Below are positions 53,105 through 63,419 of a DNA stretch of 64,000 nucleotides, in pieces; position 1 is the first letter of the stretch, and each line of letters starts with the position of its first letter. The stretch comes from Pseudomicrostroma phylloplanum (lineage: Eukaryota > Basidiomycota > Exobasidiomycetes > Microstromatales), in the NCBI GenBank assembly GCA_039545275.1, contig BCHS01000003.1:558001-622000 (forward strand). Direction: 5' to 3'. The notes below the pieces were generated by a model. It had not been told where the DNA came from. It saw only the letters and a program-made list of their open reading frames with translations, and made no database searches. A program made the translations under genes and the position numbers.

Positions 53105-54880
53105 TGCGGAGCTCTTGTGGAGTAGTCCACGAGAAGTGGAACTTGCGTTCCTCTTGTGCTTGCCAGTGCTATCGCTAGATTTGCCACGTCCATCGTGATG
53201 CACCATCTTGGAGATGGAGCCAAACAGTCCGCTCCGGCGGTTGGCGTCGCCTTCCTTTCTACCTCTGATGGCAGAGAGAGGCGTATCTGACCTGCTCGGC
53301 GGGTTGGTGGGCGGGTTGCTCGGCCCTTCCGTGCCATTCGTGTGTGCGTCCTCCTCTACTTGATCGAGCCTACCAGCCTTTGCCGAAGTTGGCGCAGCAG
53401 AGGCAGAAGCGGCAGCTGCACCTGCTCCCGTGTCAGCGCTCATACTGAGCGTGCTAAAGGTGCGATCGAGTGGGTCCTGATCAACGCAGCCTGTGGGTGT
53501 CTTGAATGTTTCATTTGTTTCTGACACAGTGCGTGCAAGTGGCTCCAGCGTAGATGATTCAGTTGAAGCCGCAGCGACTGCTGCATCCGCACGGGCATGG
53601 GAGGCTTTCACGGCATCTTGCCTGCTAGTCTGGGCAGGATCGATGTCTAGAATCTGCGGCGGATCGCTAACCTGAGTAGTAGGGGCTTGTGCCGGCTCGC
53701 CGGAATCGGTCCGAGCCAAGCCGCCCATGTCCTCTGCTTCGCTGATGACGTTGGCTACGTCGGTCTTTTGTAGCGCAACAGCTCCGTGAGTATCATTTCC
53801 CCCTCTGAGGACCCACTCAGATGCGCCAATTTCGCTGTTGCATTGCTCCTTGAATCGTTTCAGCATGGCGGCACGTCTCTCCTTGGTCAGCTTCACAAGA
53901 TCGGGCCAGTACTGGTCGTGGTGGTATGTTGGCTCGACTTCACCTCCGTAGTCCGAGCTGAGTTGACTGAGAGGGACTTCTTCTTTGATACCCTCGTCAA
54001 ATTTGCACTTAGACTTCGTGACTGGGTCTATGAAGCTCTGGATGGCGCTCCAGAACGCCTTGAATACCCAGGGCACGTTGATGCAAAGAGCAACTCCAAG
54101 CCTTTCCACGTAGTGATTCTGAAGGATGTACAGCATGAGCTTCGCATTGGCAATACTTGTAGGGTTGCGGCTCCTGTGATCGAAATTGATCAACAGAGCA
54201 AGCTGCTCAACGCCGGGTGGCATGAGGTCGATGCAGCTCTCCAGAATCCACACGGCAAAGCGCATCTGAGTTGGGGATTCTTTCGTGTTGTTGCGATGCG
54301 GGTGCATGTAGTGCAACGGCCGAGCAGAATTGTCGAAGCCCATGACAGTCTCCTTACCACTCTTAGCCTCTCCCTCCACTTCGTCCGGATCGATGGAGTC
54401 CACTCCAAACTCGCGCCTCCATGCAATGGTTTCGGTCAGACGCTTCTTTGCGGCATTGAGATCCCACTTGGTAGCCCTAAGATAGCGCAGCATGCTTTCC
54501 CGAGACAACATCCTCAGCTTCTCCCAGTCTGTGGGTGGCTCCTCTGCTTTCCCATCTTTTGCATTGAGAGACACGGGATAGGTCTTTCGTTCTCTGAAGT
54601 AAACGAGCATCTCCGCCAGCAGCTTCTCTTGGCTGTCAGACAGCTTTGCTGGAGGCTGTGGTCTGCACCCTTCCTCGGGGGCCCTGAAGACTCCCGTGAA
54701 GGCTCGAAGGGATGGGTTCTCTACCGCTGTCTGTTGGGAACCAGTCCTGGATGACGTGCGCTTGACAGCCTTGCCGCCCTCGCCTCCTTTGCCGTTGTAT
54801 CGACTGTACGTCTTTTCGAGGAGACTCGGCCGACCACTCGCTGACGTCTCGCGGGACCGTGTCCTTGTAGTGTTGACCAT
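52829..54880 (-). CDS. Pdr16/Sec14-type lipid-transfer protein fused to a C-terminal MoaD sulfur carrier
   Basis: One uninterrupted frame of 683 residues from ATG 54880 (MVNTTRTRSRET). Residues about 85-350 form a CRAL-TRIO protein of the Pdr16/Pdr17 group: LRYLRATKWDLNAAKKRL, GFDNSARPLHYM, LALLINFDHR, ILQNHYVERLG, FIDPVTKSK and SSDYGGEVEPTYHHDQYWPDL. These proteins move phosphatidylinositol and affect sterol levels and azole tolerance. About 240 low-complexity Ser/Thr/Ala residues follow. The last 91 residues are a complete MoaD/MOCS2A beta-grasp domain ending in VAVIPPVSGG, so the terminal Gly-Gly is free as molybdopterin synthase requires. I know of no characterised protein with this pairing. 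Alternatives are internal initiation at Met MVHHDGRG (53222-53224) or processing. The large-subunit (MoaE) gene is not in the window. Confidence 0.85.
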   Translation of the reverse strand: MVNTTRTRSRETSASGRPSLLEKTYSRYNGKGGEGGKAVKRTSSRTGSQQTAVENPSLRAFTGVFRAPEEGCRPQPPAKLSDSQEKLLAEMLVYFRERKTYPVSLNAKDGKAEEPPTDWEKLRMLSRESMLRYLRATKWDLNAAKKRLTETIAWRREFGVDSIDPDEVEGEAKSGKETVMGFDNSARPLHYMHPHRNNTKESPTQMRFAVWILESCIDLMPPGVEQLALLINFDHRSRNPTSIANAKLMLYILQNHYVERLGVALCINVPWVFKAFWSAIQSFIDPVTKSKCKFDEGIKEEVPLSQLSSDYGGEVEPTYHHDQYWPDLVKLTKERRAAMLKRFKEQCNSEIGASEWVLRGGNDTHGAVALQKTDVANVISEAEDMGGLARTDSGEPAQAPTTQVSDPPQILDIDPAQTSRQDAVKASHARADAAVAAASTESSTLEPLARTVSETNETFKTPTGCVDQDPLDRTFSTLSMSADTGAGAAAASASAAPTSAKAGRLDQVEEDAHTNGTEGPSNPPTNPPSRSDTPLSAIRGRKEGDANRRSGLFGSISKMVHHDGRGKSSDSTGKHKRNASSTSRGLLHKSSAQQVTILFFAAARDAAGTSSIKIPLVATPLKLSEVPALIHQSKGIKDPARLMDVIARSNWSVDQVMVDAEDTAATQLKGGEDVAVIPPVSGG

Positions 54881-56691
54881 GTCGAAAACGAGTGGGGTAG
54901 GGAGAGGCAGATAGTGGTCCGGAAATGGAGGGAAGAAACTGACAAGCAAGTGTCAGAGGGAATCGGGTACACTGAGCAATTGGTATGCCGAGAGGGAGGA
55001 AGCAGATTTGTATACAGGTTGCAGGTGCCTCTTTGGACGAAGACCGAGCAAAAAGCCGACAATATGCGCGCTTGTCTTAGGACCGTTCCCGATAGATGGG
55101 AGTGAGGCGGATTGCCAAGATACAAATGCCGATGCACCTAGCTGATAGGTCCAGAGAAGCGGACGATTGAAGACCTTCGTGAAGGAAACGTCAGTGGAAA
55201 GAGGTTGATAGCCACTGGCGCGAGTAGTCTGTATGGCGGGAGTTGTGAACGCGGGAGCGTGAGGGTAGAGTAGATGTATGACGGCGGGAAGCATGGAACG
55301 AGTCAGTGCCGATGCTCGGTCCGGCCTGAGCAAAGAGGGCGCATGTCATGGCCCCCGCGGCATCTTGGATCCGTCGTTTATCCCCGAGATTGGCCCCCGT
55401 TCCGCTCAACGCCGCTCAGCGCCGCCACCCGGACGGATGCCCCTCACTCACCTGAAACAAGAGTAGAAAGCGGATCGAATAGCACAAGGGAGGAGGACGT
55501 CGATAGAACAACAAAGATGGCCTATGAAGTGGCAATGTTCGTATTGGGTCCTCCTAGCGGAGGGATTGCCAAGCGAAGATGACGCCCCCGCGTGCCAGAC
55601 CCGCTGCCCGCTGTAGTCTAGTCTAGCGTGGGAGCGGGGAGGTAGACTAAGTGGAGGCGGTCCGGTCCATGCACTTCGTCTAGCCACTGCTGCGCCGGCG
55701 AAGTGAGGCCAAGGTCTACCGACGACTCGTAATGGCCACAATCGTCACAAGACTGCTCCGCAAGAGATATCAGCCGAAGAACTTGTTCTTGTGCGTCTAC
55801 GTGCGTACGATGCCAGCTATGACGGGTTACGGCTGTCTTTGTGCCACGTCGGGTGGCTCTGCAAAAGAAAGCACGTATCACGTTCTTCTTCATTGCTGCA
55901 GTAAGCCCCTTGCAACTAGGTCGGGACAGGCTACGAGTGATGGTCCGACTGTTGTTGCTCTTGAAGAAGTATTCCACGACATCTCAGCCTCAGCCATGGC
56001 CGCGCGAGAGTATGCGTTGTCCCTGGGCAGACCGGGGTGCTGCTAACCGCTCTGAGGAAATCTCTGCAATTCCCCACTGACTCGGTCACCTTACTTTGAC
56101 GACCAAGAGGAGGCGAGTCCGGTCATGGATTCTCATCAGATGCCAAGGCGATGTGCGCTCTTGTCAAGCCGTGATCAGGAGAGGCGAACGATCGCGCCCC
56201 GGGCAGTCCGGGACGGCAGGATATGGCTGTGGAGAGAGCCGACATATGTACGAGTCGTGAGGTGTCCATCGTCATCGCTGATGATCGCCTTCCGGGGCAA
56301 GCACTCGGGGCACACGATGCTGCTCCGAGGTGTCTGGGGTCGATGTGTTGCGGTGCGCTATGGAAAGAGCATGGATGAAAGGGGGCGGATGTTGATCCGT
56401 CGATGTCTTGCCGCGTATTGAGGGCAAAAGGGGGGAGACCGAGGCAGGGCGGGCGCAGCGCAGCGCAGAGGAGCAGAGCACAGCAGTCAGGGCAGTCACA
56501 GATTCATTCATGCGCTGGCTTGCCGTCGTACAGCCAAAGCTGCCTCGCCCCAGCGTCGACTTCAAGAAAGGGGCTGGTGGGGGAGGAGGCCTGCCTTCCC
56601 TCTTGTTCCATCCATAACACGAATTGTATCCTACCGGACATTCACACAGTCTCGACGCCTTACACCTTGCTCCATATCCAATCAACACAAA
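54881..56691. promoter_or_regulatory. Divergent intergenic region Pdr16-MoaD / Knh1-like gene B
   Basis: 1.8 kb with no supportable gene. Frames of about 100 codons on both strands (for example 55618-55977 minus, 55732-56046 plus) have no recognisable domain. GC-rich direct repeats (GCAGCGCAGCGCAG) occur near 56455-56470. The right end is the leader of the secreted-protein gene. Confidence 0.4.
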
Positions 56692-57681
56692 ATGCGATCA
56701 CAAAGCGTCAACGTCCTCCTTGGCTGCGCTGCTGCAGCCCTCCTCGCCACTAGCGTGCAGGCTACTCTGACTATCGACACTCCTTCTGCCCTCGCAGAAT
56801 GTCTCCCAACGGCTATCACCTGGAAAGACGCTACTCCCCCGGTCTACATCTCTGCATACCCCAAGGGTAACACTGCAGGAAAGGCCTACACCCTCATCAC
56901 CAAGGCGGACCAGGCCAGCGGCAGCTTCTCATGGACGTGAGTTAAGTCGATGGTGTGGAAGTGCACAGTAGAGAATACGATGGAAGCTGACAGTTCCTGG
57001 CGGCTTCCTTTTGCGCAACATCCCCAGCGTCAACTTGACTGCTGGTACCACCACTACTCTCGGCATTCGTGACAAGACCGGTCAGGTGCAGGCAACTGCC
57101 CCCGTTACCATCTTCGAGGCCCCCTCTGGAACCGACGACTGCAAGCCCATCAAGCCCTACGACGGTGGTTCAGACTCGACTCCTGCCAGTGGTAACAACT
57201 CGACGGACAGCGGTGATGCTCCCAAGACTCCTGCCACCCCTGCTACCCCTTCCAAGGGCTCGGGCAGCGCGACTTCTGGTGGCTCTTCGGGTGGTGCTAC
57301 CAGCGGCGCTGCCGGTGGCGCCAAGAACGCCACCGACTCTGCTGACACCACTTCAAAGAACGGCACTGCCACTGCTGGAGCCGGGTGAGTACAGAAGACG
57401 TGGCAAGGGCTTGCAGAGAGTCCTGCTAGGGCGTACTCGGCTGTCAACAGCTTGCAGTGCACGCAGACTGACCCAACAACCCCCTGTCTGTTAATCTCGC
57501 CAACAGCACCGCCAACAGCACCGTGCCCGTAGACGGAAACTCCACCACTCCCACCGACACCAACGCCAACGATGCCCCCTCGAACCTTTGGGTGGGCTCT
57601 TCTGACCAGAACTACATCCTGATCATCTCGGTGCTCCTCTCCACCGCCATGGCCGTCATGATTGGTGCCTGGAGCGAGTAA
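56692..57681 (+). CDS. Secreted Kre9/Knh1-like protein, probable GPI or membrane anchor (copy B)
   Basis: Exons are 56692-56936, 57028-57384 and 57507-57681, giving 258 residues. A signal peptide (MRSQSVNVLLGCAAAALLATSVQA) precedes a Knh1-like domain: LTIDTPSALAECLPTAITW, YISAYPKGNTAGK, then FSWTVNLTAGTTTTLGIRD across intron 1 and APVTIFEA. The rest is a Pro/Ser/Thr/Gly stalk with several N-glycosylation sequons (NNST, KNAT, KNGT). It ends in a hydrophobic segment (YILIISVLLSTAMAVMIGAWSE) that may be a GPI signal or a membrane anchor. It matches copy A in domain order and in the phase-2 intron 1, so the two are paralogues; copy A places that intron after the domain. Likely a cell-wall surface protein. 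Confidence 0.83.
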
Positions 57682-58675
57682 ACGTATGTAGGAGGGGGGC
57701 GAGAAGAGTATGCTCTCGAGGCATAGCTTCGCCGGGTGCGTTGTCCAGACAGCCAAGGATGGCAACGTCGGCCCCCTATATTTGGCTACGCCCCAAAGTC
57801 CCTTCAAAAACACTCCCTTATAGCCCCCACCCCTCATGCTTCCTCTCAATATACACACAATTCCCAACCATGCCCGCTCTCCTTCCCATCGCCATTGCTT
57901 CGTCATCCAAACCGCACCCATATGCACGTTCCTTTTCGCCACGACCCCCAAAACCACCGACCCCCTACACTTTTTTGAGATGTCACTTTGTTTTCAATAT
58001 GAGCCTTGCTTTGCCCTTTAGCCTGGCCACCTGCTGTTCGGGAGCCTTTCGTGACGCGGTGCGTGCGGTGCGGTGCTGCCCGTGTGAATCCCAAGGCCCA
58101 GCGCGGTGACTTGACTTGCAGACACTTTCGGTAGTGATGACGCGGAGCGAGACGGAGCGAGTGGTGGGCAGGGGCTTATCGCACCGAAGCGAAGCGAAGC
58201 GAAGCGAAGCGCACCCTCTAGACCTCAGCCCTTAACCTCGGGAGCTAGGCAGGTAAAGACGCTCAGCATTCAGCCAGATCCGGGGTTGACTGGCCGTCCA
58301 GACGTGTGACTTGTGACTATGACAGAGCGGAGCGCAGCAGGAGCAAGAGCAAGGGTACGGCAAGGAACGCAAAGGCAAATGTGGGTATTGTTTTGACGAG
58401 AAGAAGGAGCGTGTGAGACGTGAGGAAGTCGAGTGAGTGGACAGGGCGCGCATGCTTGTGAAGAAGAGAGAGAGAGAGATAGCGATGAGCGATGGTGTGT
58501 GGAAATGAAAGTGGAAGGATGAAGTGAACAATGATTTCGGCGAGGGTGGTGTGCAGGGAAGGGGGGCGGGGAGCTGGTGACACTTATTACCTACATACAT
58601 CAAGTGACGTTACGCGTCCAAGGGAGGATCCCGAAAGGGTCCCCGCCTTACAGACTCTCTAGACCTCCTTCTGTC
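57682..58675. other. Convergent spacer Knh1-like gene B / YANK kinase gene
   Basis: About 1 kb between stop codons. It contains the GAAGC repeat and a GA-rich run near 58465-58485. No gene is supported. Confidence 0.4.
58186..58210. repeat. (GAAGC)5 minisatellite-like repeat
   Basis: Five perfect tandem GAAGC units. Confidence 0.85.
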
Positions 58676-60515
58676 TTACCGCGATGGAGGATGGACAGCG
58701 GCAGAGGACATGTCTTGCATCGGGTAGCCATTTTGAGATCCAACGTGACTATGGCTGTGGTTGTTAGAGCCCGCAATATGGCCGCGCCTGCCTTGCGTAT
58801 GCTCGTGCTCTTCTCGGTGAGGAGAGATCATCTCTACAGCGTCCTCGTCGCCTTTCCCACCAGCGTGACGATAGCTGTCGTGCCCGGAGGCAGATCCTTG
58901 CGGGGAATGGAGTCCGTTTGCATAACCAGTGGGACTTCCACTCAACTGGCCCACGCCCGACGCCCCTGTTGCAGGGTGCGGATGCAGCAGGCCACTACCG
59001 CCTGCTACACCCGTACCAATCTGGGATCCCATCTCTGCCAGCGGCTGGTCCTGCAACGTGTACGCGCCAGAGGCAGTCTGCTGCGTGGAGGTGTCTTCTC
59101 CTGCAAACAGATTTAGGTGTTGCCGGCGAGGCTGCGGAGAGGACGGGGTTTCACCCTCCTTGCGAGGGTTCTTGAAGTACGATCGTCTGACCTGCTTGAG
59201 ATGATCGAATGGCAGGAAATGGACCTCCATCTGTTTTAGCTCCGGAGAAAGGGTGTTGATATCCCTCTTCTCATCCCTCTTCCTCGCTTTCAGTGGGTTG
59301 TCCTCCAACAGCAGCTCCTCCAGCTCATGTGTAGCATCGAAGTTGGCTTTCTTTGAGTCTGGCTCGAAAGGTGGAGTGATCTGCTTCCGCTGTAGGGCAT
59401 TGAAGTCTATCGAAGCGAACCAAGGATGCGCAACAAAGTCTGCCAGGCCTCCTTTGCAACCCATCCGCTTGCGTGTATCCCTCTCGAGCATACCGCGGAT
59501 ACAGCTGACAGTCTCACGGGAGACGAGCTCATCGACATTGTCCGGGAAGCTACACCGATCGTTCATGATCGAATGTGTCAATGCCGAGTTCGTCTTGCCA
59601 TTGAAGGGCCGGCGACCGAAGAGTAGTTCGTAGGCCAGAACACCTAAGGACCACCAGTCTACCGAAGACAGATAGCCCCTCTTTGTCAGGACTTCGGGGG
59701 CCATGTATGCCATGGAACCTGCGACGGAGGTGAGAGGACGCCGCGGAGAGAAGTGAACTGCTATGTTGAAATCCGTCAGGTGGGCATGGCCCTTCTCGTC
59801 CAGCAGAACATTGTCTGGCTTGATGTCCCGATGAACGATCTGCAGATTGTGTAGGTAGTCCAAGGCACAGGCCAGTTCGGCGACGTAGAAGCGAACGATG
59901 TCTTCCTTCATGTTGCCTGACCGTTCGAGATGGAAACGCAGGTCGCCTCCTAGCATCAAGTCGATGACCATGAACATGTTCTCATCATCTTGGAAAGCAT
60001 ACTGCGAGGGGGATGTTGGCAAGGCTCCGGTCAATCAAGAACCCTTTTACGCTATTTTGCATGCGTCCATCTCACTCACCCTGAGGTTACAAACGAACGG
60101 ACTCTCGATCTCCTCCAGCAACCGTCTCTCTTGGATAATGTTTGACACCGCCCGCATCCTGACACATTTCGTCTTGTTGATGTATTTGAGAGCATAGAGG
60201 CTCTGCACGGCGTACAATGAGGCGTTGTCAGATCCTTTCCTTCACTGGTCCTGGTTCGAACACAAGCCCTAGTAGTCGGTCGCTCACCTTTGTCTGTTTA
60301 TGCTGTACCACCCTGACTTTGCCGAAGGCTCCTTTGCCGACTGCTCTGAGAAGGTAGAAGTGATATAGGTCTACTGGACCCTCGAAGTCAATGGGCTGTA
60401 AGAGGAATGACGGAGACAGAAGGTCGTCAGATCATGGGATGGGTATAGGGGCCTGGCCGACGTGCAATGCTACCCCACATACACTCACGTCCGGCTTGCA
60501 GCAAAATGCCCCCAT
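58676..60515 (-). CDS. STK32/YANK-type AGC serine/threonine kinase
   Basis: Exons are 60489-60515, 60288-60395, 60080-60202 and 58676-60001, giving 527 residues; all junctions are phase 0. The nine-residue first exon encodes MGAFCCKPD, with Gly2 and adjacent cysteines as in dual myristoylated and palmitoylated proteins. The kinase domain has the P-loop GKGAFGKV, YALKYINK, ENMFMVIDLMLGGDLRFHL, HRDIKPDN, DFN in place of DFG (a trait of the STK32 family) and MAPEVL. After the domain, FELEELLLE-type residues (HELEELLLEDNPLKARK) match the YANK tail. The C-terminal 150 residues are Gly/His/Ser-rich and variable. STK32 kinases are poorly characterised; membrane signalling is inferred. Confidence 0.9.
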
Positions 60516-61624
60516 CTTGTGCTGCTCTGCGGCTGACCAAGTGGACAGGTCTGCCCCGCCTGAGCGGTCGAAGGCGCTAGAAGAGAGCGCCGAGGGCTCT
60601 TTGAGAAGGGTACAGAGGCGATTGTACCTGACCTGGACGCCCCGAAGCGCTGCGATAGACGAGGCGCGATATGGGCAAAGGGCGGAGATCGGTTGATTGG
60701 CGCCTTCTCGAAGGTACGCCCGTGTGGGTCACGTCTCTTGACCCGGCAAGGACGGCGTAGGCGTCTGAGCTGCTACGACACTGCGAACTGACAAAGTAGG
60801 CAGAGCAGGTGCAAGAGAATCCAGATGGAAGGGGCGGTAAAGTCGACGAGTCGCAACAAGGGCGATGTCTGAGTGACTGCTTTCTCAATTATGCCGAGGC
60901 AGCAAGGGGCGGGAGATATGCGGTCTGTGATGTACGAGGAGGATGTTTATGAGAGAGTTGTGACGAGTTCTGACGTTGTATGCGATGAAGGAAGTGATTT
61001 TCGTCGAACGATGTATTGAAGTGGTGAATGCCGGACCTTCGTCTCTGGGGTCGTTTATTTCGTCGGATGTATATCGTCAGGGACCGTGGGTGTAGGGGTG
61101 GGGAGGTGCCAGGATGCAGTCAGGGCTGCAGGGACTGAGTGGCTAGAGTAGGCAGAGCAGAGTAGTCTGGGCAGGGCAGAGCCGATGGCAGCAAAGTGCC
61201 AGTGCAGCGTGTATGGCCCAGGGCTAGGAGGTGAGTAGGCCAGGGATGGGTGTGGGGAGCAGGCAGGGGTGTGAGCCCGACGTCGCGTATGACGAGACGA
61301 GAGATTCTGGCTGGGCGTCGGTGCTGCAGGGCCGGAATAGAGTTTTGCCCGTGGCGGAGCGGAGCAGAGGAGAGCGGAGGCGCGACAGACGGACAGACAG
61401 ACAAGAAGGACAGACACACATGCACACCTGGCACATCCACCTCGGCCGTCTGTCCGTCTGTCCGTCTGTCCGTCTGCCTGGCCTTCGTTCGTCGTTCGTC
61501 CGTCGTCGTCTGCTGCGTGGCTGCACTTCGCGTCGTGTGGCTGGGCAAGTTCTTCCTGCACCCTTGCCTCCTTGTACACGCCTTGTTCCTCCGCAACTAT
61601 CGCCATTCATCACACATCCTCTTG
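60516..61624. promoter_or_regulatory. Divergent promoter region YANK kinase / WRAP53 homologue
   Basis: 1.1 kb without a supported gene. It contains GACAGACG and GTCTGTCC repeats that form an inverted repeat just upstream of the WD40 gene (listed separately). Confidence 0.4.
61384..61475. repeat. Inverted repeat of GACAGACG / GTCTGTCC units
   Basis: The left arm GACAGACGGACAGAC (61384-61398) is perfectly complementary to part of the tandem CTGTCCGT array at 61448-61475, separated by about 50 nt. It lies 150-240 bp before the WRAP53-like start, probably in its leader. Confidence 0.6.
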
Positions 61625-63419
61625 ATGGACTATGGTCGCGATGGTGGTGATGACGATGAATCGCAATCAATAGCAACACTGCAATGGCCTGAGCCACCCC
61701 AGTTCCGTTTCACCTCCGAGGAACCCCCACACCCAGCTCTGGAGATATCGGCGTCCCAATTCCAACCTCGGCATATCAAGAGCGAGGCTAGAGGAGTGCC
61801 TGCTTCGCAGAGATTCTGGAGGAGGGCCAAATGGTGAGGGGCGAGGAGGCTCGGATAGTCCTTCAGAGCGCAGCTGACCCAGCCAACACGCCTCGACTAC
61901 ATGCAATTCAGGTCGCCAGATGGAACGCATCTGTTGGCTCAGACCGAGGCCCATGAGCTCGATCTCTTCTGTTTGACCGATGGCTCATCGGCAGCGGTGG
62001 ACGACCAACAGCACGCTACGAGAACATCAGCGTCGCGTCCACAGAGCCCTGGACTACAGCATGTTTTTCGGATTGCAACCCCAACAACGATCCTGGATTG
62101 TGGCTGGTATCCTTATGCTCGCTACGATGATCCCACAAGCTGGTGCTTCATCTATTCCGCCCCTTCCATCCCTGCCAAGCTGATAGATGCCTACGACGGC
62201 TCTGTACGAGCCACCTACGGCTTTGAGAACCACATCGAGCAGTTCATTGGTCCTCAAGCGATGGCCTTCAGCATAGATGGAAGCAGTCTCTATTGTGGGG
62301 TCGATACTTCCCTCGCGTGCTTCGCAATGGTCAGGCCGGGCACAAACACCTGCTCCGTCTTGTCCTTGCTGCCCAACAGGCGCGCCCAGGGCAGTCATTT
62401 CCAGAGAGGCATTATCTCCTCCATCGCCGTGGGCCCTGCCTACACTTCATCTACATTGGCAGGAGGAGAGCTGATCGTGGTGGGTACGTTCGCGGGCACG
62501 GTAGGCATCTATGCAAGGGCCGGAGATGCTCCTCCAGGGGAGTGGACCGCTGCCGGACGGAAGCCGGATGTTGCTTATGAGCTCTGCCTGGCTGGCTGGG
62601 TCGAGCAAGATGGTACTGGGGTCACCCAGGTGAGTCAAGTATAGGGCAGCTTCGACGGGCGAAAAGCCTTGCAGCTGAGCGAATCTCTCGTCTTACCCAC
62701 GCCATCATCGAATAGCTCCTCTTCCATCCGACGACTCCGTACCTGCTCTTCGTCTCTAGCCGAAAGAGTACTTCAATCAAATGCTATGACCTGAGATACC
62801 TTTCCTCGGTCCCAGATTTCACCCAGCCTTCGCCAACTACGACGGTCGCATCCGTCTTCGAGCGCTCACCGGATACAAGCGCATCGGCGGGAGTCCAGCA
62901 GAGACTCTTCTTCGACGTGGATTGGGCTGGTAGATGGCTCGTGGCAGGAGACTCTCAGGGGAGATTGAGAGTCTGGAACTTGAAGGACGAGGAGGACGAT
63001 ACAGCTGACCTCGAACACCGCTCAGCAAAGAGGCGAGTGCCTCAATTGGACCTGGCTCTGCAGAAGGGTAAGTACGTCCCTTCGCTTCGGTGAGGCGGCA
63101 AGACAATGTCATGGCTGACGATCGTCTTTGCCTCTCCCTTTCCTCAATAGACAGCATTTGCTCCCTCGCCTTGCATCCTCTTCGTCCACTGTTGCTATCG
63201 ACTAGTGGCTCTCGGCACTGGGCCGAGGATCGGTGCGTTCGCGGACCCGCGGCTGTATGTGCTGATGAAGGTAGCGTCTCGGATTCGAGCTGCTCCGCTT
63301 CGTCCTCCGAAGGGGCCACCCTCATCCATGAGCAGGAGCACCATACGTTGCCGGCAGTCCGCGGACCTAAGTGTTGGTCTGCGAAGGACGCAAAGCTGGT
63401 GCTGTGGGAGGCGTCGTAA
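61625..63419 (+). CDS. WRAP53/TCAB1/Swt21-family WD40 protein
   Basis: Exons are 61625-61833, 61912-62629, 62716-63067 and 63151-63419, giving 515 residues. The first junction makes KWSPDGTHLL, the conserved opening of the WRAP53 propeller. Further family blocks are TTILDCGWYPYAR, IYSAPSIPAKLIDAYDGSVRATYGFENHIEQ, AMAFSIDGSSLYCGVD, IISSIAVGP, GTFAGTVGIYA and CYDLRY. The end QLDLALQKDSICSLALHPLRPLL and KLVLWEAS gives the last blade. Human WRAP53 carries telomerase RNA and Cajal-body RNAs; yeast Swt21 associates with splicing. Which role applies here is unknown. A low-complexity acidic insert lies in the last blade. Confidence 0.85.

Noticed and set aside
53786..54754. 322-codon + strand frame opposite the Pdr16-type domain
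   Set aside because: Antisense shadow of the CRAL-TRIO coding region; no family features.
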